Source: Candidatus Scalindua japonica
Lineage (GTDB): Bacteria > Planctomycetota > Brocadiia > Brocadiales > Scalinduaceae
Reading direction: 5' to 3'
Length of the DNA stretch: 64,000 nucleotides
Assembly: GCF_002443295.1 (NCBI RefSeq)
Contig: NZ_BAOS01000010.1
Coordinates: 124,001 to 188,000 of the forward strand
How positions within the stretch are numbered: the first letter of the stretch is position 1; each line of letters begins with the position of its first letter. The notes beneath the pieces were generated by a model. That model made no database searches and was not told the origin of the DNA. It worked only from the letters and a program-made list of their open reading frames with translations. Positions 52,501 to 62,398 of this stretch are shown here, one piece after another. The position numbers were made by a program, and so were the translations under genes.

Positions 52501-53413
52501 GTCTTTTGCCTTTCCATCTTTTTATCCAGCTTTTAAGACGAAGGGATGATACTTCTAACGGTTTCCCCTGAATAATATAAGAATATATCTCTTTTGGTCT
52601 GGCACCAAAGCGGCGTTTAAACTCATAGCTTCCATCCCAGGGAGAAGAGGGACCACAATTGACCCATCGTTTGTTACGTTGCAATGCCTCTTCAATCATC
52701 TGTACAAAGAGAACTGCAGGAAACCCTTCTATAAAAGATTCAGTCTTTGCTAATACAAAATAATTATGAATATGCGATGGCGTTACCATCAACAGGGATG
52801 ATCCCATCAGTCTGTCTTCCAGATAAAAAGAACGCAAAATGATTTCTTCTCCGAGCAGATCAATCATAGAATGAAAGTAATCAATGGTAAATGGATAGCG
52901 AATTGACTTTCTTTTAACAAGTTCATCATAGCATTTGAAGAAAGTACTCACATTTCCTTCTTTTACGATAATATTCTTTTTCACTCCTTTTCTATACTTT
53001 CTCTTTATATTTTCTGATGTATTAACACTAATATACTCATCTACTGATTTAATTTCATGTAAATCAATAACCATTTCGTAATTAACATCTCTGGCAAGTG
53101 GAAGAGCGTTGTAAGAATTAAGGTAGATTCGGTCGTCACCAAAGTGTTTGCAAAAAAGATCGGTATGGTAAGAACTACTGCTGCCACCTGGAGCATTGGC
53201 AGGTCCTGCCCATATAATGTTATCTTTTCGTATACCGGCAAACAGATCGTAGATTTTTCTTCCATCAACCAGTGCGGCAGTAATTCTCTCACCAGAGTGC
53301 CACCTGGCTTGAAAGTTTAACCAGTTATAACTAAAAGAATAGCCATGCATTTCAGGTTTGTCCTTTCTGACATTCTCCCAAGCCAAACGATCATTTATCC
53401 TGACTAATTCCAT
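52454..53413 (-). CDS. FemAB-like acyl/aminoacyl transferase (GNAT-type)
   Basis: This 319-residue protein resembles the FemAB or Acetyltransf_6 group found in PEP-CTERM/exopolysaccharide loci. Features include GYSFSYNWLNFQARWHSGE, RKYRKGVKKNIIV with a basic track, RSFYLEDRLMGSSLLMV, and NCGPSSPWDGSYEFKRRFGA near the C-terminus. It would attach an acyl or amino-acid group to a sugar or lipid-linked precursor in the cytoplasm. The donor is unknown. Confidence 0.82.
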   Translation of the reverse strand: MELVRINDRLAWENVRKDKPEMHGYSFSYNWLNFQARWHSGERITAALVDGRKIYDLFAGIRKDNIIWAGPANAPGGSSSSYHTDLFCKHFGDDRIYLNSYNALPLARDVNYEMVIDLHEIKSVDEYISVNTSENIKRKYRKGVKKNIIVKEGNVSTFFKCYDELVKRKSIRYPFTIDYFHSMIDLLGEEIILRSFYLEDRLMGSSLLMVTPSHIHNYFVLAKTESFIEGFPAVLFVQMIEEALQRNKRWVNCGPSSPWDGSYEFKRRFGARPKEIYSYIIQGKPLEVSSLRLKSWIKRWKGKRHAESAKVQSSNKAVP

Positions 53414-54732
53414 AATTGTCTCAAAAGTCTCCTGCTATATTTAGTCTGTGCTGCAAGAAATCTAACTCCTTTTGGTCCACGTCTTACCAGTGCGTTGAGC
53501 TTCCTCCATTGAGTGTTCATCTGGATTCTGGTCCGTAATCCATGCTCCAGCGTGCAGGCATCTTCAAAAGAAATAGCATCATAATTCCACTCCGGTTTTA
53601 ACGATTCTTCTTTTTCTAAAAAGGTATTCTTGTAAATGTGTTTTTCTATCCACGTGATATGTGACGGTTGAACTTCAGAGTGCATTTTACCTGTTTCAAC
53701 AAGATGTCTATGGTAATCAGTATTCGGAAAGGGTATTACAAGATCGAAAGTAGAGTTATAACTTTTAATTTCGTTCTGAAGGAATTCAAATGTTTCCATT
53801 ACGGACTGGATATTTGCATCTTTAAGCCCTACAAGAGTATATGTACGAGCTAAAATGTTGTGCTTTCTGAAAAGTCTGGCAGCCGTTCTTATCTGTTCCA
53901 GAGTGATTTCTTTTTTATTTGAGTCTAAGACTTTCTGATTGGCGCACTCTACTCCATAGCCTGTATAGATACAACCCGCTTGTGACATGAGTGAAACGAG
54001 TTCCTCGTTTAGATTAGAAACACGGGTATTGGTTTCCCAGATTATATCCAGTTTTTCCCTTATAATCGCACGCAGTAATTCTTTCGCAAAATACATATCT
54101 GATGCTAATTCATTATCGAAAATCCGAATAAACCTCATTCCATAAGATCGTAATCTCTTTAATTCTTCTACTATTGAGGAAACAGAACGGGAATTCCATG
54201 ACCGTTCTGATAATTTTCCAAAATGGCAGAAAATGCAGTGATGATTACATCCATCGGTAGCTAATAACTGCTGGTGGTTATAGAGATGCATAGGCATTAA
54301 GTCATATGCCGGTAGTGGGATATCTTTACTTAATATATTATTACCGGTTACCTTTGAAAACCAGTCACCGAAGAATACTCTGACATGAGGCGCTCTTTCC
54401 ATAACCCACTTTTCAAATGGTTCATTGATCAGATATATGAGTTCGGAATCCCATCCTATATTAAAGGAAGTAGATTTGCGGAAACTAACAGGATTTACTG
54501 TTGCAATAATAATTTCAGGAGAGAAGGCTCTTATTCTTTCTATCACCTGAGTGGAAGAAAGATCCGATGCCATCGCGTCAAGGAAAAGAACTTCGTCTCC
54601 ACGTTTTTTCATCAATGAGCTCAGGACTCCCAATGACCAGGGAAACACCTTGTCACCATGGGAACTGAAATTAGTGGTTCCATTAATTTCGACAACACTT
54701 CCATCATTTGGTTTCAGGATTAATGTTTTCAT
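53404..54732 (-). CDS. B12-binding-domain radical SAM protein
   Basis: This 442-residue protein has an N-terminal cobalamin-binding-like fold (LKPNDGSVVEINGTTNF, FLDAMASDLSS, IIIATVNPVS) followed by the radical SAM motif CNHHCIFC near residue 161. SAM-contact regions follow: FIRIFDNELASD, IIWETNTRVS and GYGVECANQKVLD. This BchE-like architecture often performs methylations or oxidative ring closures on unactivated carbons. No cobalamin His motif (DxHxxG) is visible, so cobalamin use is uncertain. It overlaps the FemAB-like gene by 10 bases. Confidence 0.87.
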   Translation of the reverse strand: MKTLILKPNDGSVVEINGTTNFSSHGDKVFPWSLGVLSSLMKKRGDEVLFLDAMASDLSSTQVIERIRAFSPEIIIATVNPVSFRKSTSFNIGWDSELIYLINEPFEKWVMERAPHVRVFFGDWFSKVTGNNILSKDIPLPAYDLMPMHLYNHQQLLATDGCNHHCIFCHFGKLSERSWNSRSVSSIVEELKRLRSYGMRFIRIFDNELASDMYFAKELLRAIIREKLDIIWETNTRVSNLNEELVSLMSQAGCIYTGYGVECANQKVLDSNKKEITLEQIRTAARLFRKHNILARTYTLVGLKDANIQSVMETFEFLQNEIKSYNSTFDLVIPFPNTDYHRHLVETGKMHSEVQPSHITWIEKHIYKNTFLEKEESLKPEWNYDAISFEDACTLEHGLRTRIQMNTQWRKLNALVRRGPKGVRFLAAQTKYSRRLLRQLWN

Positions 54733-54752
54733 AATAAAAATGCTTATTTTAG

Positions 54753-55721
54753 TCAGGAAAATACTTCCCGCGATTTATAACGATTAATTCTGTGAAATAA
54801 CTTCTCTGTTTGCTTCTCTATCTCCTCTATACTTTCAGAAGAAGGTTTCCGGAATCGGCTGCATGCAATTACATTTTCTTCAAGATGTTTTATGTTCTCC
54901 ACACCCACTACAACGGTATCTACATCCTGTGAAAGAGCATAATGAAGGAGTTGAACTCTGGTGATATCAGGAGCTAATTCTGGTAATCGTCCGCTGGCAA
55001 AAACCTGCATTCCCATCACTCCAGTCTTCTTTTCCCTTGCAAGGGGAATAATATCTTTAATGTAACTATTCTCATGAACATCTGCCGGGTTAACAGGTAT
55101 TAATACCGTGTCAAGGACTCCTTCACGTAAGGCTTTGGCCAGATATTGTGGAGAGGCATCACTGCTGGCACCAATAAAATTTATTACCCCTTCATCTTTG
55201 AGTCTGATAAGTGCCTTTATACCGGGATAATTTCCTTGAAACAATTGATGAAAATCACTTTCTGTATCCAGACAATGAATTTGCATTATATCGATTACAT
55301 CAGTACGTAACTGATTAAGTGATTTTTCGATAGACCGCAAAATATTATCATAATCCCTGGACCTTGTTTTTGAAGCCAAAACGAATTCATGCCGTCGATG
55401 AGAAATATACTTTCCTATGTATTGTTGACTTTTACCATAATTAGGTGACGTGTCTATGTAACTGACACCTAAATCGAGCGCGTGATTCAGGATCTTATCA
55501 GCCCTTTTGTTCCAATAATAGTACTCTAGTACTCCCTGGCCTCCTAACGAAAAAATCGGGACTTCAAGATTTGTTTTTCCTAATCTTCTCTTCTGCATTA
55601 CAGCACGATTTTGCATCTGGATAGAATTATTCGTGCATTTGTCTAAAACAAATCCTGTGATTGCCCCTTTAACTGCTTTTTTTAGATTGTAAAAACGATT
55701 ATCTGATATAATAATTTCCAT
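54753..55721 (-). CDS. Aldo/keto reductase
   Basis: This is an NADPH-dependent oxidoreductase of the AKR fold. RRLGKTNLEVPIFSLGG opens the barrel, and the tetrad Asp and Tyr lie in SYIDTSPNYGKS. The Lys is in FVLASKTRSRD, and the His is in IDIMQIHCLD. A QVFASGRLPEL loop follows. The core begins at MQKRRLG, 41 residues into the frame. The extension MEIIISDNRFYNLK has no recognised role and no ribosome site, so the real start may be later. It probably reduces a keto-sugar intermediate in the cluster. Confidence 0.88.
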   Translation of the reverse strand: MEIIISDNRFYNLKKAVKGAITGFVLDKCTNNSIQMQNRAVMQKRRLGKTNLEVPIFSLGGQGVLEYYYWNKRADKILNHALDLGVSYIDTSPNYGKSQQYIGKYISHRRHEFVLASKTRSRDYDNILRSIEKSLNQLRTDVIDIMQIHCLDTESDFHQLFQGNYPGIKALIRLKDEGVINFIGASSDASPQYLAKALREGVLDTVLIPVNPADVHENSYIKDIIPLAREKKTGVMGMQVFASGRLPELAPDITRVQLLHYALSQDVDTVVVGVENIKHLEENVIACSRFRKPSSESIEEIEKQTEKLFHRINRYKSREVFS

Positions 55722-55741
55722 AGTAATATGATGAGAGTTAG

Positions 55742-56866
55742 TTAAGAAAATGTAGATATCGTTTTCTCAAATGATTTTGTGAAAGCCTTGAAAGAAAAAT
55801 GTTCATTATAATAAGATTTGGCATTCCTTGAAACGGTCTTCAAAACATCAGGATTAGCCATAAGGTATTTAATTTTGTCTTTAATGGATTGACTACTTGC
55901 TTTTTCAACAAAGAAACCATTAATCCCGTCTTTGATGTGATCTGCTTGTCCACCTACTTTTGTCGATATTACAGGCAAACCCGAATACATGGCTTCTATT
56001 ACCGTCATGCTCAAGCCTTCAGTTAAGGATGGAAAGACAAGAACGTTTGCTGACTTAAAATAATTCAGCATGATCTCACGAGACTGATGCCCACAAAGGA
56101 TTATATTGTCTTCAAGGTTCAGTTCCTTTATCAGCTCTTTATATTCCGATGCAAGAGGTCCATCCCCAAAAATATATAGGTTGCACCTTTCCAGCCCCTG
56201 CATGGCTTTTATTATATGCCCAATCCCCTTGGTTTCTATGCCATTAATACGAACCAGTCTTCCTACAGCAACAATGTTAAAGAATCCATAATTTAAAGAT
56301 ACTGATTTAGTTTCAGGAATAAGATTTTCATCGAGTATGTTGGGCCATAGAATTATCTTTCTTTTCCATCTTAGAAGTAACTTTTCTTTAAACTCTGTGT
56401 TAGTGGTGGTAACAATATTATTTTTCTTTAACGCATAAAGAGTTTCTAGCTTTCGAAAAGTTGTTACCACTTCATCAACATCAGATCCCTGAGCATTCGT
56501 TATAGATTTTATTCCGAGTAAGCTTCCCATAAAAGCTGAGATAGTGCCGTAATCCAACATCATGCCTACAATGATATCCGGTTTAGTGTACCTTAGATGT
56601 AAAAGAATACGCAAATAACCAACAGTTGCCATATGTATAATTCCCAGAATGCGTGACCCGAGTATTCTATAGCGCAGAATTCTGAAAAATTTGACACCAT
56701 GGTAAACTTCGCATGCCGGATCTTCAGGTGACAGCAGGCACGTGAGCACAGAAGTTTCATACCCTGCCTGTGCGAGTGCCGCTGCGTAGGAAAGTGTGCA
56801 GTTGCCAACACCGTTAGAAACCGGATGAGTAATACCAAAGATAAAAGTTACTTTTTTTCTATACAT
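55742..56866 (-). CDS. GT4-family glycosyltransferase
   Basis: This 374-residue GT-B enzyme transfers a sugar from a nucleotide donor. The N-domain shows THPVSNGVGNCTLSYAAAL and the C-domain shows NIVAVGRLVRINGIETKGIG, LYIFGDGPLASEYKELI and the E-x7-E motif in FPSLTEGLSMTVIEAM. No signal is present, so it acts on the cytoplasmic face. It overlaps the upstream oxidoreductase by 19 bases. Confidence 0.93.
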   Translation of the reverse strand: MYRKKVTFIFGITHPVSNGVGNCTLSYAAALAQAGYETSVLTCLLSPEDPACEVYHGVKFFRILRYRILGSRILGIIHMATVGYLRILLHLRYTKPDIIVGMMLDYGTISAFMGSLLGIKSITNAQGSDVDEVVTTFRKLETLYALKKNNIVTTTNTEFKEKLLLRWKRKIILWPNILDENLIPETKSVSLNYGFFNIVAVGRLVRINGIETKGIGHIIKAMQGLERCNLYIFGDGPLASEYKELIKELNLEDNIILCGHQSREIMLNYFKSANVLVFPSLTEGLSMTVIEAMYSGLPVISTKVGGQADHIKDGINGFFVEKASSQSIKDKIKYLMANPDVLKTVSRNAKSYYNEHFSFKAFTKSFEKTISTFS

Positions 56867-58167
56867 GCCATGGCTTTCTTAATAATACAAGTTGCGTTTT
56901 CCAGTCCCCAGTTCATTGCGTCTTCCATGTTTGAATACTGCCATAATCCATTACGACCGGTCGTTTTGATCTGTAAAGGAGCTAAACAATTATTCACTTT
57001 CTTTATATCTTCATCGTATTTGTCGTGATAAATCGGATATCCGTATTGAAAGAATTTAATGTTAACATCCAAAACATGATCTTTGTCACATATACCAAGA
57101 TTTACCAGATCATCTAAACAATTTTCTTCTAATTCCTGTGGATATGAAGGTCCTGGAGGAAGAATGCATTCCAGGCATATTCCGCTTTCGCCATCAGGAA
57201 CATTATCAGGAGAAAAGTTTTCTGAAAAAGATAATCTCTGGAAGGCTATAGAAGGGTACGGATAATAAATCCAATGTACTCCATCCTTAGACAATGCTGA
57301 ACGGTGTGAAACTCTCACCATAATTATAACGACGGAAGAGTATTGCAGATTATGGGTTATAGATTCTGTGACTTCCAATTGAGGTGTTAAAATATCCAGT
57401 AATACAGGTAAAGGAATTGTTGAGATAAGATTATCATATTGTACTTCATCTCCATCTTCGAAGGTAATTGTTCTAGATATAGTGTTAATATTAATAGCAT
57501 TTTTATTATATTGGATGTTCAGGTTTTCAGCGAAGATGTCACACATCTTTCCGGCCCCACCAGTTTTTGGGTATAAAAAGTATTGATTTGGATGGAACTG
57601 GTTATCGTTATTTTGAAAGGCACCGGAGATAATTTCTTTAATATCAGGTTGTGGAAAGAAACGTTCCGGCCATTTTGTTGATACATTTTCTAGATCCATT
57701 TGCATAAGTTTTTCATTATGAGGTATCAGGAAATCATAAGAGATAACTTCTCCATATGTACTTATCAACCATTCCTTAAAATTAAAACATTTACTATGCT
57801 GCTGCCGTTGCGCTTCAAAAAGACTATAAAGAGATTCTATCCTTCTTTCCAAGGGTAATCCGTGTAGATTTGCCTGATAGGGATAATTAACGAGATTCCC
57901 ATCTAAATCTATTTTAACAGTTTTTTCCTGGCTGGTATGTTCACCATTTAAAAGAGATAAGAATAGATGGCGAATATGTTCTTTCTGAAAATAAAAAATA
58001 TGAACACCCATATCAAAAAGTGTTTTTTCCACATATAATGATGAACTAAGCCCACCATATGAATTAGATTTTTCGAAAATTTCGTATGTGCGGTCAGCTT
58101 CGTTAAGCGAATAAGCTGTTGTAAGGCCTGTGAGACCTGCCCCGAGAATAATATTTTTTGTTTTCAT
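56848..58167 (-). CDS. FAD-dependent amine-oxidase-like or UDP-galactopyranose-mutase-like oxidoreductase
   Basis: This 439-residue flavoprotein has the dinucleotide motif ILGAGLTGLTTAYSL at the N-terminus, then YEIFEKSNSYGGLSSS for the FAD ribose. It contains KMCDIFAENLNIQYNKNA and DNLISTIPLPVLLDIL in the second FAD region. The family includes protoporphyrinogen oxidases, mutases and desaturases found in glycan loci. A role in sugar ring conversion or oxidation is plausible but unproven. Confidence 0.85.
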   Translation of the reverse strand: MKTKNIILGAGLTGLTTAYSLNEADRTYEIFEKSNSYGGLSSSLYVEKTLFDMGVHIFYFQKEHIRHLFLSLLNGEHTSQEKTVKIDLDGNLVNYPYQANLHGLPLERRIESLYSLFEAQRQQHSKCFNFKEWLISTYGEVISYDFLIPHNEKLMQMDLENVSTKWPERFFPQPDIKEIISGAFQNNDNQFHPNQYFLYPKTGGAGKMCDIFAENLNIQYNKNAININTISRTITFEDGDEVQYDNLISTIPLPVLLDILTPQLEVTESITHNLQYSSVVIIMVRVSHRSALSKDGVHWIYYPYPSIAFQRLSFSENFSPDNVPDGESGICLECILPPGPSYPQELEENCLDDLVNLGICDKDHVLDVNIKFFQYGYPIYHDKYDEDIKKVNNCLAPLQIKTTGRNGLWQYSNMEDAMNWGLENATCIIKKAMACIEKK

Positions 58168-58228
58168 AATCTTTTCACGTAAAATCGATTAGTCACTTAC
58201 TTGATACAAATTCAGTTTAAAATTGTGA

Positions 58229-59278
58229 CTAGGATAAAATCCCTTTAGACAGCCTCATATGTATTCTTTTAGCTAATGAAACATACTGGAATGGCAATAA
58301 CTCCATTAGCAATGTTTTTGTATATGTTAAGGGTTTACACATCTTCCATTCCTGGCAATTCCTGCAGAATCTGGTATATATTTTATTTCTTAAATTATCC
58401 CGTAAGATCTTAAAATTATCAGATATCCATACTTCGTATAGGCTTTGTTCATTCAAATTACCTAAAGGGATATCACCATCAATATCATTCATGCAGAATG
58501 TGACAATACCGTTCCAGCAAATAAACATCGATGTCCATGGGTATGAACAGTGAGTAGTCTGGTCGCCATGGTTTTCCAAACTAAGGTTTTGATAAGAATT
58601 TCTTAACTGCCCCAGGCTTGCCATTGGGCTTATTCTCACCACATCAAAGATATTATTCCACTTTTTCTTGAACGCCTTTGCTTCGTGAACGTTAGTCTTC
58701 ATGAGTATTATCTGTGCAACGGTAACCGGGCCTTTTTTCTTCAATTGTTTCTTAGAAGCAAAATATTGAGCAATATTATTATGAATAACATGGAAATCTG
58801 ATCCGATACGAATTTTCTGGTAAGTAGACTCAGAAGCGGCATCTATTGAGAAAATCAGTGTGTCCAGTTTAGATGTTAGAATTTTTTCAATAATTGCATT
58901 ATTCAGGCTTGTAATATTCGTATTTCCAATAACCTCCCTTACTCCTTTATTTTTTGCATATTCTATCATCTCAAAAATATCTGGATGTGAGAATGGCTCT
59001 CCCCATCCACTAAGATCAAGTGTTAATACTTTATTCCCTACTTCATCCATAATTTTCTTGAAAAGATTTAAGTCCATATAGTTTACTTCCCTTTTCATCA
59101 AGGGTCGATTACAGTGAATGCAGGACAAATTGCATGCGTTGGTAGCCTCAAGGAATATATATTTCGGAAAGCGGATTCTCCCGGCAGCAACACCTTTCCT
59201 ATAATTACGAACCAGGTTTGTCTCTCTAAGTGTTCTATCTAACATATTTATTTTTTTACCCTGTGAAAAATTCAGCAT
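58229..59278 (-). CDS. Radical SAM/SPASM protein
   Basis: This 349-residue enzyme has the SAM-cluster motif ACNLSCIHC (C49, C53, C56), LDLSGWGEPFSHPDIFEM around the substrate side, and LIFSIDAASESTYQKIRIG. Auxiliary-cluster cysteines are in WNGIVTFCMNDIDGDIPLG and FCRNCQEWKMC. It starts 7 bases inside the preceding methyltransferase. It may act on the same intermediate. Confidence 0.9.
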   Translation of the reverse strand: MLNFSQGKKINMLDRTLRETNLVRNYRKGVAAGRIRFPKYIFLEATNACNLSCIHCNRPLMKREVNYMDLNLFKKIMDEVGNKVLTLDLSGWGEPFSHPDIFEMIEYAKNKGVREVIGNTNITSLNNAIIEKILTSKLDTLIFSIDAASESTYQKIRIGSDFHVIHNNIAQYFASKKQLKKKGPVTVAQIILMKTNVHEAKAFKKKWNNIFDVVRISPMASLGQLRNSYQNLSLENHGDQTTHCSYPWTSMFICWNGIVTFCMNDIDGDIPLGNLNEQSLYEVWISDNFKILRDNLRNKIYTRFCRNCQEWKMCKPLTYTKTLLMELLPFQYVSLAKRIHMRLSKGILS

Positions 59279-60033
59279 ATGATACTCTGTTTTTTGCTAC
59301 CTTCCATAAGACATTCATAATATTCAAAGCCCAGAATTGATTTAGAATAAAAATGTGGAATAACAGGTGGGTATCCCCAAAGCTTCATCCATAGGTTTAA
59401 GATTGAAGATATCCATTTAACCAGCGGTTTGAATGTATAACTTGAGGCAATGACTAATAATTTTGCATGACCTGTTAACTGTCTAATATAAGGGTCATCT
59501 TTGCTGGCGTAAATAAGATGACTTAACCACAATGAAAATGTATTCTGAAAATTTAATTTTTTGAAATTGCATTTTGTAAATAGTCTGCTCCATTCAAGAC
59601 AACTGTAAACTCTTTCATTTTCAAATGGTGAATCATTCATATTTCGTAGTGTTGTGAAACTAGAAACAAAAGTGCCTTTACATGGTTCCAATAAGATTAT
59701 CCTGCCATTGGATTTCAGGCATCCCCAAATACTTCTTAACGTTTTCTTGATGTTAAAGGAGTGATGCAGACTATGTTTGGATACAACCGTATCAATATTT
59801 TCATTTCTAAATGGGAGGTAATTAAAATCCGCAATACAGAAATATTGGTTTTTTTTTCTGTTTTTTGACCAACTGGATAAATGATTTTTATCTTTATCAA
59901 CAAGAATCAACATCTTATATTTTCCTTTGTCGACAGAAAAAATACTTTCTTTTCCGCATCCGATTTCCAAAACTTTCTTGCCTATACATAATGTATTGAC
60001 ATATTTTTGTAAATATATTGAAACAGGATCCAT
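59272..60033 (-). CDS. SAM-dependent methyltransferase
   Basis: This roughly 253-residue class I methyltransferase has motif I KKVLEIGCGKESIFSV, acidic ILVDKDKNHL, FNYLPFRNENIDTVVSKHSL and LKSNGRIILLEPCKG. The last 80 residues are helical (HAKLLVIASSYTFKPLVKW). I chose ATG 60033. A TTG at 60069 would overlap the epimerase by 13 bases and add 12 residues without a ribosome site. Confidence 0.83.
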   Translation of the reverse strand: MDPVSIYLQKYVNTLCIGKKVLEIGCGKESIFSVDKGKYKMLILVDKDKNHLSSWSKNRKKNQYFCIADFNYLPFRNENIDTVVSKHSLHHSFNIKKTLRSIWGCLKSNGRIILLEPCKGTFVSSFTTLRNMNDSPFENERVYSCLEWSRLFTKCNFKKLNFQNTFSLWLSHLIYASKDDPYIRQLTGHAKLLVIASSYTFKPLVKWISSILNLWMKLWGYPPVIPHFYSKSILGFEYYECLMEGSKKQSIIC

Positions 60034-60056
60034 AACAATTTTATTTATCTGAGTAT

Positions 60057-61145
60057 TTATAGCGTACAAACATTATTATTATTACTTTCCAGAAGAATTG
60101 CTTCTTCCCCTGGAGAGTTAACACTCTCAATAACATCCATCAGTATGTTATCAAGATGTTTTTCTGGCATCCACCCTGTAGCCGACTGTATTTTGGAAAT
60201 GTCTGGTACACGTTGATGCATGTCCTCAAATCCCGAATTATAAGCCTGTTCATACGGGATGAACTTTATCTGTTCACTGTTTTCCATAGATTCAGTGTCT
60301 CTGGTTGTATATGATGTTCTGTGCTTGTTTATTGCCGCAAGGGTTCTGTGTGCCAGATTACTTATTGTGATCTCTTCCGTGGATCCTATATTAAATACAC
60401 CGCCGATTGCCTCCGGGCACATGGTAAGTTGCAGAATTGCATTAACGGCATCATGTATATGCATAAAACATCGTGACTGTTTACCATTACCATAAACAGT
60501 TAGAGATTTACCTTGCAGAGCCTGTTGCACAAACCGCGGGATTACCATACCATAACGACCTGTCTGGCGTGGACCGACGGTATTGAACAATCTGAAAATA
60601 ACAACTGGCAGGCCTTTTTCCTTGTAGTATGCCAGCGCCAGAAATTCATCAAGCATCTTAGAGGTGGCATAGGACCATCTACTACGGGTTGTGGCTCCAA
60701 GGACTACATCATCTTCTTCATTGAAAGGAATGCCGTTCCCTTTACCGTAAACTTCAGAAGTTGAAGCTAAAAGAACTTTAACACGATAACGTTGCGCTGC
60801 TTTTAGTATGGACTCTGTACCTAATACATTAGTTTCTATAGTGTGTACCGGTTTTTCCACAATAAGTTTAACACCCACCGCAGCGGCAAGATGGAAAATT
60901 ACATCGCATTCGCTTACTAATCTATCTACTACAACATTGTTCGTGATGGAATCAATAGCAAAATTGAAGTCAGGTCGTTCTGTTAAGTGGGCAATATTTT
61001 CGAAAGATCCTGTTGAAAGATCATCTATAATTGTTACCTGGTAACCATACTCTAGTAGCCGTTCAGCCAAATGACTTCCGACAAATCCGGAACCACCGGT
61101 TACTAAAGCACGTAATTTGGAACTGGTTTTTTTATTTGAAATCAT
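60057..61145 (-). CDS. NAD-dependent nucleotide-sugar epimerase/dehydratase
   Basis: This 362-residue extended short-chain dehydrogenase converts a UDP- or GDP-sugar. It has the NAD motif VTGGSGFVGSHLAERLLE, DDLSTG, the catalytic STSEVYG and SYATSK (Tyr-x3-Lys), and PRQTGRYGMVIPRFVQQAL with sugar-binding GNGKQSRCFMHIHDAV. The pattern fits UDP-glucose 4-epimerase or UDP-glucuronate decarboxylase. AAGGA precedes the ATG at good spacing. It supplies an activated sugar to the cluster. Confidence 0.93.
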   Translation of the reverse strand: MISNKKTSSKLRALVTGGSGFVGSHLAERLLEYGYQVTIIDDLSTGSFENIAHLTERPDFNFAIDSITNNVVVDRLVSECDVIFHLAAAVGVKLIVEKPVHTIETNVLGTESILKAAQRYRVKVLLASTSEVYGKGNGIPFNEEDDVVLGATTRSRWSYATSKMLDEFLALAYYKEKGLPVVIFRLFNTVGPRQTGRYGMVIPRFVQQALQGKSLTVYGNGKQSRCFMHIHDAVNAILQLTMCPEAIGGVFNIGSTEEITISNLAHRTLAAINKHRTSYTTRDTESMENSEQIKFIPYEQAYNSGFEDMHQRVPDISKIQSATGWMPEKHLDNILMDVIESVNSPGEEAILLESNNNNVCTL

Positions 61146-61239
61146 TTTTTCCTTTCTACAAAAACATATGAGTTAACGGTAACAAATTATTACCTTTTAT
61201 ATTAATAAAGTTGTTTAATTTTCTTGTAATAGTTCTTTC

Positions 61240-62379
61240 TCATTGAGTCTGGCAGATAGAATCATAGGCTCTGGCATTTTCTGCCCACGAAAATCTTTTG
61301 GCTGTCGCTCTGCTGTTTAATTCCATTTTTTTTCTCAAATCATCATCTGTTATCAATTGTTTCAACGCGTTTGATAACGATTCCTTATTATTAACAGGAA
61401 CAATCAGGGCATTTTCCTCATTAATCAAGAAATTGTCTCCCGCCAGGTTTGAAGCTACTACAGGCAGCCCAGATGCCATTGCCTCTAAGAGTGCATTAGA
61501 CATTCCTTCGTCAAGAGAAGTAAGTACGAAGATATCAGCCGTGTTGTATCTTATTGATATCTGCTTCCTTGAAATCCACCCTGTGAAACATACAGCATTT
61601 TGCAGGTGCAAATTCCTTGATAGTTTTTCTAGCATTCTCCTGGATGGCCCGTCACCAAGTATATCGAGGGTAAATTTCCCCTGTAAACCATTCTGATTCA
61701 GTATATAACACGCCTTCAGCAGATTACTCAGACCTTTCTGCACTGAAAGCCTTCCAACAGTCAGTATTCTTATTTTTGAAATTTCAGTATGTTTTCCGCA
61801 TATTGGTTTATATTTATCAGTATCAACACCATTAGGAATAACTGATATTGTTTTATAAGGTTCAGTTTGTTTTGCCAGTTCATATAATCTGTAAGAATTT
61901 GCAATAACGTGTTCTGCCTCTTTCCAGACACTCTTAATAACAGGCTTGGTCAACAAGTGATAAAACCTGAGTTTTTGGACAAAAAATCCAGGAACATCTC
62001 CACCTCTTAATGAGATAACATATGGCAAACTGAATCTCTTCTTCATCCAGTAGGCTATTATTCCTGAGGGAATTCCAAAGAAAGCTACTACTTTCTCGGG
62101 TTTAAAATTATTAATGATGGTTTTACAGAAAAAAAGGCCACTTATTACAAAGGTGATCATTTCCAATACTGAACATCTGTCAATTTTCCTTCTGATCACA
62201 GGTGTGCGGAAAATACGAAAACCATCGTATGATTCCTCCCTCGGAAGGTTATGAAATGCAGATGTCAAAACAGCTATTTCATGACCCATCTGAGAAAGAT
62301 GCCTTGCCAGATAATACGAAGCGTTACCGGCACCGCCACCTAAAGGAGGAAATTCATAGTTTATAATCAGGATTTTCAT
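61240..62379 (-). CDS. GT4-family glycosyltransferase
   Basis: This 379-residue GT-B enzyme begins MKILIINYEFPPLGGGAGNA (the donor-side glycine loop). It contains VIPNGVDTDKYKP, IRILTVGRLSVQKGLSNLLK and LDILGDGPSRRMLEKL, with the E-x7-E motif in VLTSLDEGMSNALLEAMASG. It extends a lipid-linked glycan on the cytoplasmic face. No ribosome site is evident. Confidence 0.94.
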   Translation of the reverse strand: MKILIINYEFPPLGGGAGNASYYLARHLSQMGHEIAVLTSAFHNLPREESYDGFRIFRTPVIRRKIDRCSVLEMITFVISGLFFCKTIINNFKPEKVVAFFGIPSGIIAYWMKKRFSLPYVISLRGGDVPGFFVQKLRFYHLLTKPVIKSVWKEAEHVIANSYRLYELAKQTEPYKTISVIPNGVDTDKYKPICGKHTEISKIRILTVGRLSVQKGLSNLLKACYILNQNGLQGKFTLDILGDGPSRRMLEKLSRNLHLQNAVCFTGWISRKQISIRYNTADIFVLTSLDEGMSNALLEAMASGLPVVASNLAGDNFLINEENALIVPVNNKESLSNALKQLITDDDLRKKMELNSRATAKRFSWAENARAYDSICQTQ

Positions 62380-62398
62380 GAAAATATTTTATTAAACT

